Of a stretch of 6,300 nucleotides of DNA, positions 1 through 5,402 are shown piece after piece. The position numbers and the translations under genes were made by a program. Where the stretch lies: the NCBI GenBank assembly GCA_050124775.1, contig JASFEP010000275.1, forward strand, positions 1-6,300, given 5' to 3'. The first letter of the stretch is position 1, and each line of letters opens with the position of its first letter. The DNA comes from WTAW01 sp050124775 (GTDB taxonomy: Bacteria > Acidobacteriota > Aminicenantia > Aminicenantales > Aminicenantaceae). The notes beneath the pieces are model-generated. The model was given only the letters and a program-made list of their open reading frames with translations. It had not been told where the DNA came from and did not search any database.

Positions 1-93
1 CTGCTCCCGGGTGGGGAAAAAACGGCCTCCCCTCTCAAGACATACATCTCTCCTAGAAGGAATCACCTCCCCTTCTCGACAGCACCAGCCCTC
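1..93 (-). repeat. 93-bp direct repeat, copy 2 (nearly identical to 259-351)
   Basis: Bases 1-93 match 259-351 with three mismatches (16 against 274, 76 against 334, 77 against 335), at an offset of exactly 258 bases. Similarity drops sharply at base 94. The repeat starts at or before the window edge, so its full length is unknown. It covers the B-type unit of the cysteine-rich protein. Confidence 0.9.
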
Positions 94-882
94 AACAGGA
101 TGCTCTCTCCGGCAGTGCTCTTCAGCCTCTTCCATCGTACGGAAAAACCGGCCTCCTCGCTCGAGACACTCATCGATGCTGGCTTCAAATATTTCCCCCT
201 CCAGACAACAAAATCCCCACTCTGGCTCCGGATATTCCTCCCGGCAGTACTCCTCTGCCTGCTCCCGGGTGGGAAAAAAACGGCCTCCCCTCTCAAGACA
301 TACATCTCTCCTAGAAGGAATCACCTCCCCTTCATGACAGCACCAGCCCTCCTTCGGATACTCGTTCGCACAGACTTCCTCAGCATGTTCCCGCTTTTCG
401 AAAAACTTTCCCCCCTGTTTATTACACTCGGTGATCGTAGCAGCAAAGACCTCTCCATCCTTACAACACCATCCTTTGATGGGAGAAAGCATTTTCGGCT
501 CTGAATCGCGGAAGAATATCACATCGTTGCTCCATTCGATTCTTACCGGCTTCCCGGATGAATCGTATTCCGTAATTCTACCTGTAACCGGTCGGCTGGT
601 CTCCCGAACAATCCAAACGGCTTGTAACTCTTCACCCTCAATCGAACCCGAGGCTTGATTGCCCGATTCCGGGTCCTGCCAGAAGAACCTGGTCTGTTGC
701 TGATCGATCTGAAATATCACGCCAATGCTGCTATTCCATCTGCCTGAAATGTCAGGAATCTTCTCCGCTTGCGCAGTGATTGGATTTGGCTGAGCTGCCC
801 CCAAGGCCCCGGGTACAATCAAGGCTGACATCATGACGATTGCAAACACCGAAATAAGAGAAAAATACTTTTTTAGATTCAT
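1..882 (-). CDS. Secreted cysteine-rich tandem-repeat protein, partial (C-terminus beyond the left edge)
   Basis: This frame is open from an ATG at 880-882 to base 1, giving 294 residues and no stop. A ribosome binding site AGGGG lies 6 bases upstream. Residues 1-29 form a Sec signal peptide: Lys at 4-5, a hydrophobic core at about 7-27, and a likely cut near ALGA-A. Residues 45-125 look like one small beta-rich domain starting ISGRWNSSIG, with alternating hydrophobic strands and ending near VIFFR. From residue 137 there are four units of 42-44 residues (137-178, 179-222, 223-264, 265-294, the last cut by the edge). Each has CC-x12-C-x17-C, then 9 or 11 residues to the next CC, plus GG-(K/R)-FF and AEE-x-C. 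Apart from the signal peptide, cysteines occur only in the units, which suggests disulfides outside the cytoplasm. Units 1 and 3 resemble each other, and 2 and 4 are nearly identical. I do not recognise a named family and cannot assign a function. The gene has its own leader and faces away from the cyclase remnant. Confidence 0.88.
   Translation of the reverse strand, partial: MNLKKYFSLISVFAIVMMSALIVPGALGAAQPNPITAQAEKIPDISGRWNSSIGVIFQIDQQQTRFFWQDPESGNQASGSIEGEELQAVWIVRETSRPVTGRITEYDSSGKPVRIEWSNDVIFFRDSEPKMLSPIKGWCCKDGEVFAATITECNKQGGKFFEKREHAEEVCANEYPKEGWCCHEGEVIPSRRDVCLERGGRFFPTREQAEEYCREEYPEPEWGFCCLEGEIFEASIDECLERGGRFFRTMEEAEEHCRREHPVEGWCCREGEVIPSRRDVCLERGGRFFPTREQ
259..351 (-). repeat. 93-bp direct repeat, copy 1 (nearly identical to 1-93)
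   Basis: This is the partner of the copy at 1-93 and encodes the first B-type unit. Such high DNA identity, next to A-type units that have diverged far more, points to recent duplication or gene conversion within the array. Confidence 0.9.
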
Positions 883-888
883 TCCAAT

Positions 889-893
889 CCCCT
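889..893 (-). promoter_or_regulatory. Ribosome binding site for the cysteine-rich protein gene
   Basis: The minus strand reads AGGGG, six bases before the ATG at 880-882. This fixes the start and agrees with a signal peptide beginning at that Met. No convincing -35/-10 pair is visible in the AT-rich stretch at 900-960. Confidence 0.7.
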
Positions 894-1019
894 GAATTGG
901 ATTTCCAGACAATAATAAATCCCCGTTAATCTAGATAAATCAACCTTCTTTTTCTCATTGATGCAATGATGACACAAGGAAAGCCCCATTGTTTTGAAGG
1001 AGCGAATGAAATCTGACCT

Positions 1020-1392
1020 ATGATTATCAAATACTTCTTTATTTGTCAATAAGGGGAGATCAGAACTGCTTTGTGTTCAATGATGCACGGTGAAATATTG
1101 TCCAAGCAGAGAAATTGGTCGTAACGCATTTGAAAAGTTTCCCTGATTACAACTGGAAAATCGAAGAACTTTACTCCGTAAAGGACATAATCATCGCCAG
1201 AATGAGCACCTCGGGCACTTTCACAGAAGAATATCGAGGCATCCCCCCTACCGGGAAAAAGATCGAAAGCAGCGCCATTTTATCGTCCGGATGGAAAACG
1301 GAAAAGTCGTCGAGGAAAGAGAAGAGGTCGACATATTGAATGTCATGCAGCAGCTCGGCATGGAGTTTGTGCCGAAGGAGGTGGAGGCGTGA
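1020..1392 (+). pseudogene. Decayed ester cyclase (SnoaL-like, NTF2 fold) gene
   Basis: Conceptual translation gives the ester cyclase pattern: SFPDYNWKIEELYSVKDIII, then the family hallmark GIPPTGKK, then RMENGKVVEEREEVDILN and MQQLG before a TGA at 1390-1392. The hallmark and the C-terminal block lie in different frames. The frame of 1106-1279 must shift at the T run 1278-1281, and one extra T there would restore a continuous SSAIFIVRMENGK. Further upstream the same frame reads NCFVFNDAR, then a TGA stop at 1091-1093, then NIVQAEKLVVTHLKSFPDY, so a nonsense change is also likely. The N-terminal part is poorly recognisable and may contain another frameshift near 1047-1055; the 5' limit is therefore uncertain. 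Intact members are small (roughly 130-150 residues) NTF2-fold proteins, some acting on polyketides and many of unknown substrate. A sequencing error could explain the T-run shift alone, but hardly both lesions. Confidence 0.78.
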
Positions 1393-1425
1393 ACCACACA
1401 TAATTTTACACTCCTTGCCTCGTTT

Positions 1426-2283
1426 TTACAGGACGTAAGTCTTCATGCCAGTTGTTTCGATCCGCTTGATAAAACCAATAATCGCTGTGGCGACCTCCTT
1501 TGGATTGTCGGCCTGCGGATAGTGGCCTGAACCTTCGACGAAAAGCACTTCGCCTGTCATGAGTTCGGCCAGTTCGGTCGCTTCTGCTTGAGGGTCCGGA
1601 AAATCTGGATCGGCCGTTCCCATAACGATCAGACAGGGTTGATTCACCCTTTCCAATTTCTCACCAGATTCACGATGTGAGTCTCCGGCCTGTTTTTTAA
1701 AGGCCTTGAATCGGCCCGGTTCGGCCAGATTTTTGGATAAGGCAATAACATACTCATCGAGATCATCGGGCTTCGGTCCAGGGTAGAGGTTCCTTTTATA
1801 ATAGGAGACCCAAACTCCCCTCCCCCACGGCCCAGCGAGCATGGCGCCGAAGAGGATTTTTTGCCACCATTTGACCGAAACTTGTCGGGTAAATGGCCCC
1901 AAGAGCACCAATCCTGAGACTTTTTCGGGATGATCGGCTGCGACGATAACGGCCGATGAAGCCGTCTTCGAATTTCCGATAAGTACCGCTGGAGCCTCGC
2001 CGATATGGTCGACCAGCGCTATGTAATCCGATGCGATGGAAGCATCGCTGTAATCATCCCAATCGACCGAAGATTCACCCAAGCCCCTGAGGTCGAACGT
2101 CACCATCCGCATTCCGGCTTCGGTCAAAAGCGGTGTAAGGTGCCGATACACTCCCCTCGTATCTCCCATGCCCGGTGCGGCTACGACGATTGGACCGCCG
2201 CCTCCCGAATCATCATAAGCGATCCGGCCGCCGGGTTTTTGAAGAAATTGTGTTTCGTTACTCACATCCAACAGATCTCCCAC
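1426..2283 (-). CDS. Alpha/beta hydrolase with a variant nucleophile elbow
   Basis: The 285-residue product has the alpha/beta hydrolase fold: beta-strand and oxyanion region IVVAAPGMGDTRG (33-44), FDLRGLGESS (63-72), nucleophile elbow GNSKTA (103-108), a cap-like insertion rich in aromatic residues at about 135-190, the acid region GTADPDFPDP (222-231) and a C-terminal GSGHYPQADNP with His254. Ser105, Asp225 or Asp227 and His254 form a plausible catalytic triad for hydrolysis of an ester, amide or C-C bond. The elbow has Thr107 where most members have Gly (G-x-S-x-G). No signal peptide is seen, so it is probably cytoplasmic. The first codon is GTG with little Shine-Dalgarno match. A second GTG at 2263-2265 (starting MSNETQ) has GGAG 11 bases upstream and may be the true start. 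It follows the amidohydrolase by 168 bases on the same strand, so co-transcription is possible. The substrate is unknown. Confidence 0.88.
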   Translation of the reverse strand: MGDLLDVSNETQFLQKPGGRIAYDDSGGGGPIVVAAPGMGDTRGVYRHLTPLLTEAGMRMVTFDLRGLGESSVDWDDYSDASIASDYIALVDHIGEAPAVLIGNSKTASSAVIVAADHPEKVSGLVLLGPFTRQVSVKWWQKILFGAMLAGPWGRGVWVSYYKRNLYPGPKPDDLDEYVIALSKNLAEPGRFKAFKKQAGDSHRESGEKLERVNQPCLIVMGTADPDFPDPQAEATELAELMTGEVLFVEGSGHYPQADNPKEVATAIIGFIKRIETTGMKTYVL

Positions 2284-2310
2284 TTCTTATTCATTTACAT
2301 TTAATGTCTA

Positions 2311-2330
2311 GGAATCAAGTCTTTGACTCC
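2311..2330. repeat. 20-bp imperfect palindrome ahead of the alpha/beta hydrolase
   Basis: GGAATCAAGTCTTTGACTCC has 8-base arms (GGAATCAA against TTGACTCC, seven of eight paired, the eighth a G-T type mismatch) around a 4-base centre. It lies about 28 bases upstream of the first GTG of the hydrolase gene, in the 168-base gap after the amidohydrolase. No T run follows it on the minus strand, so it is not a typical terminator. An operator or an RNA hairpin near the start is possible. Confidence 0.4.
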
Positions 2331-2451
2331 CGCGTATCAGTTTATCTGTGTTTCCTATGATCGCATCGAACGGATCTGTTTTCAACAAGGCCCTCGCATC
2401 ATCCGCAATATTCAAGCACACAAGATGGACTTACCAGCCGAGGGCGGAGAA

Positions 2452-3597
2452 TTAAATATTTCTCAGCCGATTGAAATTCGTAAACATTGGATGCTCTGGA
2501 AAAAAGTGCCGCAGCTCTCTGAGGTTGACATCCAACAGATTATCTTGCGGCACCACAATTCGCTCCAAATTTCCCTTGAAGACCGATTTGAGATCATCCA
2601 TCAATTCACCCACATTGGCCGACAGTTCGAAAACGGGCGTGGGGAAATCGCTGCCGAAGAGAAGGCTATCGGGTGGAAGCTCGCCGATATCAGGAAAATA
2701 GCTGCGCCTGAAAGGTGTGACACACGCGGATAAATCCGTATAGCACCGCCTGGCTTCCGTTCCGTCAGCTGGATACTCTTCGATATACCGGCGGACACTT
2801 TTAAAATCGGAGTGTTCGAAGATCCGCCTCAACCAATGAGGGGCATAGTAAGGAAGGCCGCAATGGGCAAAAATGATTATGGCCCCTTTATCCAGCCCTG
2901 CTCTGAGATTTGTGTGGATTTTTTCGACCTGGGGCGTATGCCATTTGTTGGCGCCCCGAAAGAAATTGCCTATCTTATCCCATACTGTCCAGGATAGAAA
3001 ATCATAGGAGGTCGTGCGCGGATCTGAGGAGGGGATCGCATATTCAGGACCCACATGGAGCAACACAGGAAGAGGATCGCCATTACGTGCGCCAGCCAAA
3101 AAAACGAGTGCGTCTCTCACCTTTTCATCGGCGAGATCGATTTGCTGTGCCGAGGGGAGCCATTTGATGAGGGCTGCATCTTTTGCGACAAGGTCATTCA
3201 CTCTCGCTTCGAAACTGGGGTCGTAGGGATGGACCGAAGCCCCCAATAACACTTTATCACCCATTTCATCTCGCAGCTTGATTACATAGTCGTTAGCGAC
3301 CCACATGAGCGATTTGTCCTCGCGGCGGTTGCCTGAATGATCATAAACCGGGTCCAACGCCAAACACACCACATGATCCAGATTACAGGATTCGATCGTT
3401 TCTTTGACGGCTTCCCAGAGCTTTTGATCCGATACGTCACCCTCCTTCAATCTTGCATAGAGTAAAAACACTTTATACTCGATCCTTTGCCTGAATTCTG
3501 CGGTGAGTTTGCCCATTGTGGAGTCTTCATCACCCAGCACTCCCACATGGAAGTGCATATCGGTTATTGCGTTTGGATCAGAATCGGTGTTTGTCAT
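2452..3597 (-). CDS. Metal-dependent amidohydrolase (amidohydrolase-2 family, TIM barrel)
   Basis: The 381-residue product carries the amidohydrolase-2 signature in order: strand-1 metal motif TDMHFHVG with His15 and His17, SVHPYDP with His123, IKWLP with Lys145, LLHVGPEYAIP with His181, IIFAHCGLPYYAPHW with His245 and LLFGSDFPTPVFE with the late Asp317 that usually binds metal and activates water. The family contains hydrolases and non-oxidative decarboxylases of the ACMSD type; I cannot tell which this is. No leader peptide is present, so it is probably cytoplasmic. The ATG at 3595-3597 is chosen because AGGAGA lies 5 bases upstream and homology starts at once. Longer reading to 3720 would run through the coding part of the preceding membrane protein gene. 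The gene starts 20 bases after that gene, which indicates an operon; the alpha/beta hydrolase follows. A role in breakdown of a small organic acid or ring product is inference only. Confidence 0.9.
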   Translation of the reverse strand: MTNTDSDPNAITDMHFHVGVLGDEDSTMGKLTAEFRQRIEYKVFLLYARLKEGDVSDQKLWEAVKETIESCNLDHVVCLALDPVYDHSGNRREDKSLMWVANDYVIKLRDEMGDKVLLGASVHPYDPSFEARVNDLVAKDAALIKWLPSAQQIDLADEKVRDALVFLAGARNGDPLPVLLHVGPEYAIPSSDPRTTSYDFLSWTVWDKIGNFFRGANKWHTPQVEKIHTNLRAGLDKGAIIIFAHCGLPYYAPHWLRRIFEHSDFKSVRRYIEEYPADGTEARRCYTDLSACVTPFRRSYFPDIGELPPDSLLFGSDFPTPVFELSANVGELMDDLKSVFKGNLERIVVPQDNLLDVNLRELRHFFPEHPMFTNFNRLRNI

Positions 3598-3602
3598 AAA
3601 TA

Positions 3603-3608
3603 TCTCCT
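3603..3608 (-). promoter_or_regulatory. Ribosome binding site for the amidohydrolase gene
   Basis: The minus strand reads AGGAGA, five bases before the ATG at 3595-3597. It sits in the 20-base gap after the membrane protein stop codon and decides the start against upstream in-frame ATGs. Confidence 0.85.
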
Positions 3609-3617
3609 TCGGTGAGA

Positions 3618-3857
3618 CTATCTGACGCCAACACCCTGCCATTTGATGAAGATGAAGCACCCTATCCCGAAGACGATCCATGCGATAAAGGATATCATAC
3701 CGGCGGCTGGGTGGTGCCACACCACAGGAAGGAAAAATATTATGAGCATCGTCCCCAAAATGAACGCCCGCCCTTTGGCAGTCTCAGCCATTATAAACGC
3801 CCATATGCCGAGCAGAAATCCGATCCCGATACCAATGAGGTGGTAAGGTATGCCCAT
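3618..3857 (-). CDS. Small three-helix membrane protein of unknown function
   Basis: This encodes 79 residues, from ATG at 3855-3857 to TAG at 3618-3620. Three hydrophobic segments are visible at about 7-24, 31-47 and 51-72, rich in Gly, Ile and Phe, joined by short loops (AETAKGR and HHPAAG), with a short C-terminal tail WQGVGVR. No known family motif is recognised. It has only a weak AGAAAG sequence directly upstream of the ATG, and the frame closes at a TGA 12 codon-bases upstream (TGA AGT ATC TTT AGA AAG ATG), so the start cannot lie far away. The amidohydrolase gene begins 20 bases after its stop, so the two are probably translated from one message. The gene is short and unrecognised, but its hydrophobic segments and tight spacing to a good gene support it as real. 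Confidence 0.68.
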   Translation of the reverse strand: MGIPYHLIGIGIGFLLGIWAFIMAETAKGRAFILGTMLIIFFLPVVWHHPAAGMISFIAWIVFGIGCFIFIKWQGVGVR

Positions 3858-4011
3858 CTTTCTAAAGATACTTCATCAGACTCTCCATGTCTACAAAAAG
3901 CATGATCGTTTTATTCAAGCTTCTCCTGGTGGGCAAAAAAGGAGTGAGAAATGACCAGATATTGCCGATGCTTATTAAATTGAAGAATATTTGCTGATTT
4001 TTATTACTGCA

Positions 4012-4048
4012 GGTTATAAAATCTGACTTTTCAGTCATTTTATATAAC
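4012..4048. repeat. Imperfect inverted repeat with nested hairpin, element 1
   Basis: The left arm GGTTATAAAAT (4012-4022) faces ATTTTATATAAC (4037-4048, with an extra TA). Between them lies a perfect 5-base stem, TGACT-TTTC-AGTCA. Read on the minus strand, the inner loop is GAAA, a stable tetraloop type in RNA. The element could be an operator, or a hairpin in the untranslated leader of either divergent transcript. Confidence 0.55.
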
Positions 4049-4052
4049 TAGA

Positions 4053-4079
4053 GGTCATAAAATAAATAATTTTATAACC
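4053..4079. repeat. Near-perfect 11-bp inverted repeat, element 2
   Basis: GGTCATAAAAT (4053-4063) and ATTTTATAACC (4069-4079) pair at 10 of 11 positions around a 5-base AT centre. The arms repeat the GGTTATAAAAT sequence of the element at 4012-4048. The centres of the two elements are about 36 bases apart, and element 2 ends 78 bases before the lipoprotein ATG. This arrangement resembles paired operator sites for a dimeric regulator, but no regulator gene is present in the window. Confidence 0.55.
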
Positions 4080-4157
4080 GTAAGCAATATGTTATGTTTA
4101 TGGCTGATAATAAGTAAGATTGGGAATGGTGGATAAATTTCGGTTGGGAAATGAATC

Positions 4158-5162
4158 ATGAATAACAAATGGATTTTTCTAATGCCAGCATGTGCAATCG
4201 CCATCTCGACGGTTCTGTTCACTTGTGCAAAACAGGAGGAATTGCCCGTTATCGAAGGATCCTATTTCGGCCAGGAACCGCCGGGGATGATTGCCGAGAT
4301 CTTTGCTCCCGACATCGTCTCGACGGAGCATGGTGAATTTTGCTCTGTGTTCTCACCTGAAGGAGACGAATTCTATTGGTCGATCTCGGGTGCTCCTTAT
4401 CCCGTTATCGCGATGATGCGTCAGAACAATGACCGATGGTTGCAGCCTGAGATTGCTTCTTTTTCGGGAAGATACCCTGATCTCGACATGAGTTTCACTC
4501 CCGATGGAAAACGGCTCTTCTTCTGTTCGCGGCGCCCCTTGGATGGAAACGGCCCGCCCACTGACAACACCGATTTCTGGTTTGTGGAGCGGACCGGCAC
4601 CGGATGGTCCGAAGCGAGGCATCTGGAAGGCCCGGTCAATTCAGACGCGCAAGAGTATTATCCCATCTTCGCTCAAAACGGGAGCCTCTACTTCTGCTCG
4701 ATGCGGCCTGGAGGTTTTGGCGGTGGAGACATATACAGATCCCGTTTCGAAGACGACGTTTACCTGGAGCCCGAAAACCTAGGGCCCCCCATCAACACGG
4801 AAAATTTTGAGGGGGATCTTCTTATCGCCGCCGACGAATCGTACATCATCGTCACCTGCTACGGCAGATCCGACAGCCTCGGTTCCGGCGATCTTTACAT
4901 CAGCTTCAGCCTGGAGGAAGGCGCGTGGTCGCCCCTCAAAAACATGGGTGATGCCATCAATTCCGCGGCCAACGAGCATTGCCCCATCCTGTCTCCGGAT
5001 GGAAAGTATCTCCTCTTTTCGAGTGGCCGGAGCCGTCACCCGAATTACTCTGATGAAGCGATCACATTGAACGCAAAAATCGCAATGATGAACTCCTGGG
5101 GAAACGGCCGGAACGAAGACATCTACTGGATCGATGCACGCATTATCGAAACCCTGAGATAA
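4158..5162 (+). CDS. Probable lipoprotein with PD40 (TolB-like) beta-propeller repeats
   Basis: The 334-residue product starts with Lys4 and a hydrophobic core (5-21), ending in LFTC with Cys23, a plausible but atypical lipobox because Thr precedes the Cys. The mature part has repeated PD40 blades with the pattern (F/I)-x-(P/Q)-(D/E/N)-G then hydrophobic strand then (S/C)-x-R: VFSPEGDEFYWS (64-75), SFTPDGKRLFFCSRRP (112-127), IFAQNGSLYFCSMRPGG (170-186) followed by GGGDIYRS, LLIAADESYIIVTCYGRS (221-238) followed by SGDLYIS, and ILSPDGKYLLFSSGRS (277-292). The last part contains NEDIYWID. Such propellers in exported proteins generally bind proteins, glycans or cell-wall material and have no catalytic centre. 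The protein is likely anchored in the membrane, facing the periplasm or the surface. ATG 4158 is preferred because it leads straight into the signal peptide; ATG 4151 hits a stop at once. It stands alone: the next gene starts 240 bases downstream. Confidence 0.9.
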   Translation: MNNKWIFLMPACAIAISTVLFTCAKQEELPVIEGSYFGQEPPGMIAEIFAPDIVSTEHGEFCSVFSPEGDEFYWSISGAPYPVIAMMRQNNDRWLQPEIASFSGRYPDLDMSFTPDGKRLFFCSRRPLDGNGPPTDNTDFWFVERTGTGWSEARHLEGPVNSDAQEYYPIFAQNGSLYFCSMRPGGFGGGDIYRSRFEDDVYLEPENLGPPINTENFEGDLLIAADESYIIVTCYGRSDSLGSGDLYISFSLEEGAWSPLKNMGDAINSAANEHCPILSPDGKYLLFSSGRSRHPNYSDEAITLNAKIAMMNSWGNGRNEDIYWIDARIIETLR

Positions 5163-5315
5163 AATAAGTTGAAATATATTATCAAGTCAGGTCGATCTCA
5201 ATTCATCCGATCACTTACTCTTTAATCCGCACAGCATCTTGTTTATTGCTAATAACGGAATGGTGTGAAATATATACATTATACGCCTTTTGATAGAGCG
5301 TGCCGCTAATTAAGT

Positions 5316-5342
5316 TTGACATTATGTTTCCCTTTGTAATAA
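5316..5342 (+). promoter_or_regulatory. Candidate sigma-70-type promoter for the aldo/keto reductase gene
   Basis: A consensus -35 hexamer TTGACA (5316-5321) is followed after 15 bases by TAATAA (5337-5342), a modest -10 match with a short spacer. Initiation would fall near 5350, leaving a leader of about 50 bases before the ATG at 5403. The -35 is good and the -10 is weak. Confidence 0.35.
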
Positions 5343-5388
5343 AAGTTAGGTGAATCTTGAGGATTAGGTGCACAGCAGCAATTCATTA

Positions 5389-5396
5389 GAGGGGGG
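5389..5396 (+). promoter_or_regulatory. Strong ribosome binding site for the aldo/keto reductase gene
   Basis: GAGGGGGG lies six bases before the ATG at 5403-5405. This selects the start that carries the twin-arginine leader. Confidence 0.75.
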
Positions 5397-5402
5397 TAAC
5401 TC

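Larger units (their letters stand above)
1..474 (-). repeat. Coding tandem array of about 126-132 bp units, A-B-A-B order
   Basis: In reading order the units lie at 349-474, 217-348, 91-216 and 1-90 (cut by the edge). Units A (349-474 and 91-216) share an F-x-A-(T/S)-I-x-E-C stretch. Units B (217-348 and 1-90) share IPSRRDVCLERGGRFFPTRE. The real period is therefore two units (258 bp), as expected if an A-B pair was duplicated as a block. The reading frame is kept throughout because every spacing is a multiple of three. Confidence 0.85.
3858..4157. other. Divergent AT-rich intergenic region
   Basis: The minus-strand membrane protein gene and the plus-strand lipoprotein gene point away from this spacer, so promoters for both should lie here. 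I see no convincing gene. The stretch from 4000 to 4120 is very AT-rich and holds two inverted-repeat elements (4012-4048 and 4053-4079). A GATAAT at 4106-4111 could be a -10 box for the plus-strand gene, but no good -35 box is found 16-18 bases upstream of it. Confidence 0.6.
5163..5402 (+). other. Intergenic region between the lipoprotein and reductase genes
   Basis: No gene is supported here. There is no clear GC-rich hairpin with a T run after the lipoprotein stop. The right half holds a candidate promoter (5316-5342) and a strong ribosome binding site, which suggests that the reductase gene has its own transcript. Confidence 0.55.

Noticed and set aside
1..474. Possible CRISPR or non-coding tandem repeat
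   Set aside because: The units are 126-132 bp with no short constant repeat alternating with unique spacers, all spacings are multiples of three, and the cysteine pattern is preserved at protein level. It is a coding repeat.
11..658. Several open frames on the plus strand and one alternative minus-strand frame (63-305) across the left end
   Set aside because: They overlap the cysteine-rich secreted protein frame, which has a ribosome binding site, a signal peptide and repeat structure. Their apparent internal repeats only mirror the DNA repeats of the real gene.
1091..1093. TGA read as selenocysteine in the cyclase remnant
   Set aside because: Ester cyclases are not known as selenoproteins, no clear hairpin follows the codon, and a second lesion downstream makes decay the simpler explanation.
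1171..1401. Minus-strand open frame opposite the cyclase remnant
   Set aside because: It is a shadow: the plus strand shows the ester cyclase hallmarks despite the lesions, and the minus-strand product resembles nothing.
2323..2733. 136-codon open frame on the plus strand
   Set aside because: It is mostly antisense to the C-terminal part of the amidohydrolase, has no recognisable domain and no good ribosome binding site.
3598..3720. N-terminal extension of the amidohydrolase to an upstream ATG at 3718-3720
   Set aside because: It overlaps the 3' part of the membrane protein gene, has no family resemblance, and a strong AGGAGA precedes the ATG at 3595-3597.
3612..3905. 97-codon plus-strand open frame opposite the small membrane protein
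   Set aside because: The product is highly charged without domain features, while the opposite strand gives three clean hydrophobic helices and an operon-like junction.
3930..3955. Possible terminator from short CTCC/GGAG complementarity near the start of the divergent spacer
   Set aside because: The stem is only about four bases with a long loop and no proper T run. It also lies upstream of both flanking genes, where a terminator for them would not be expected.
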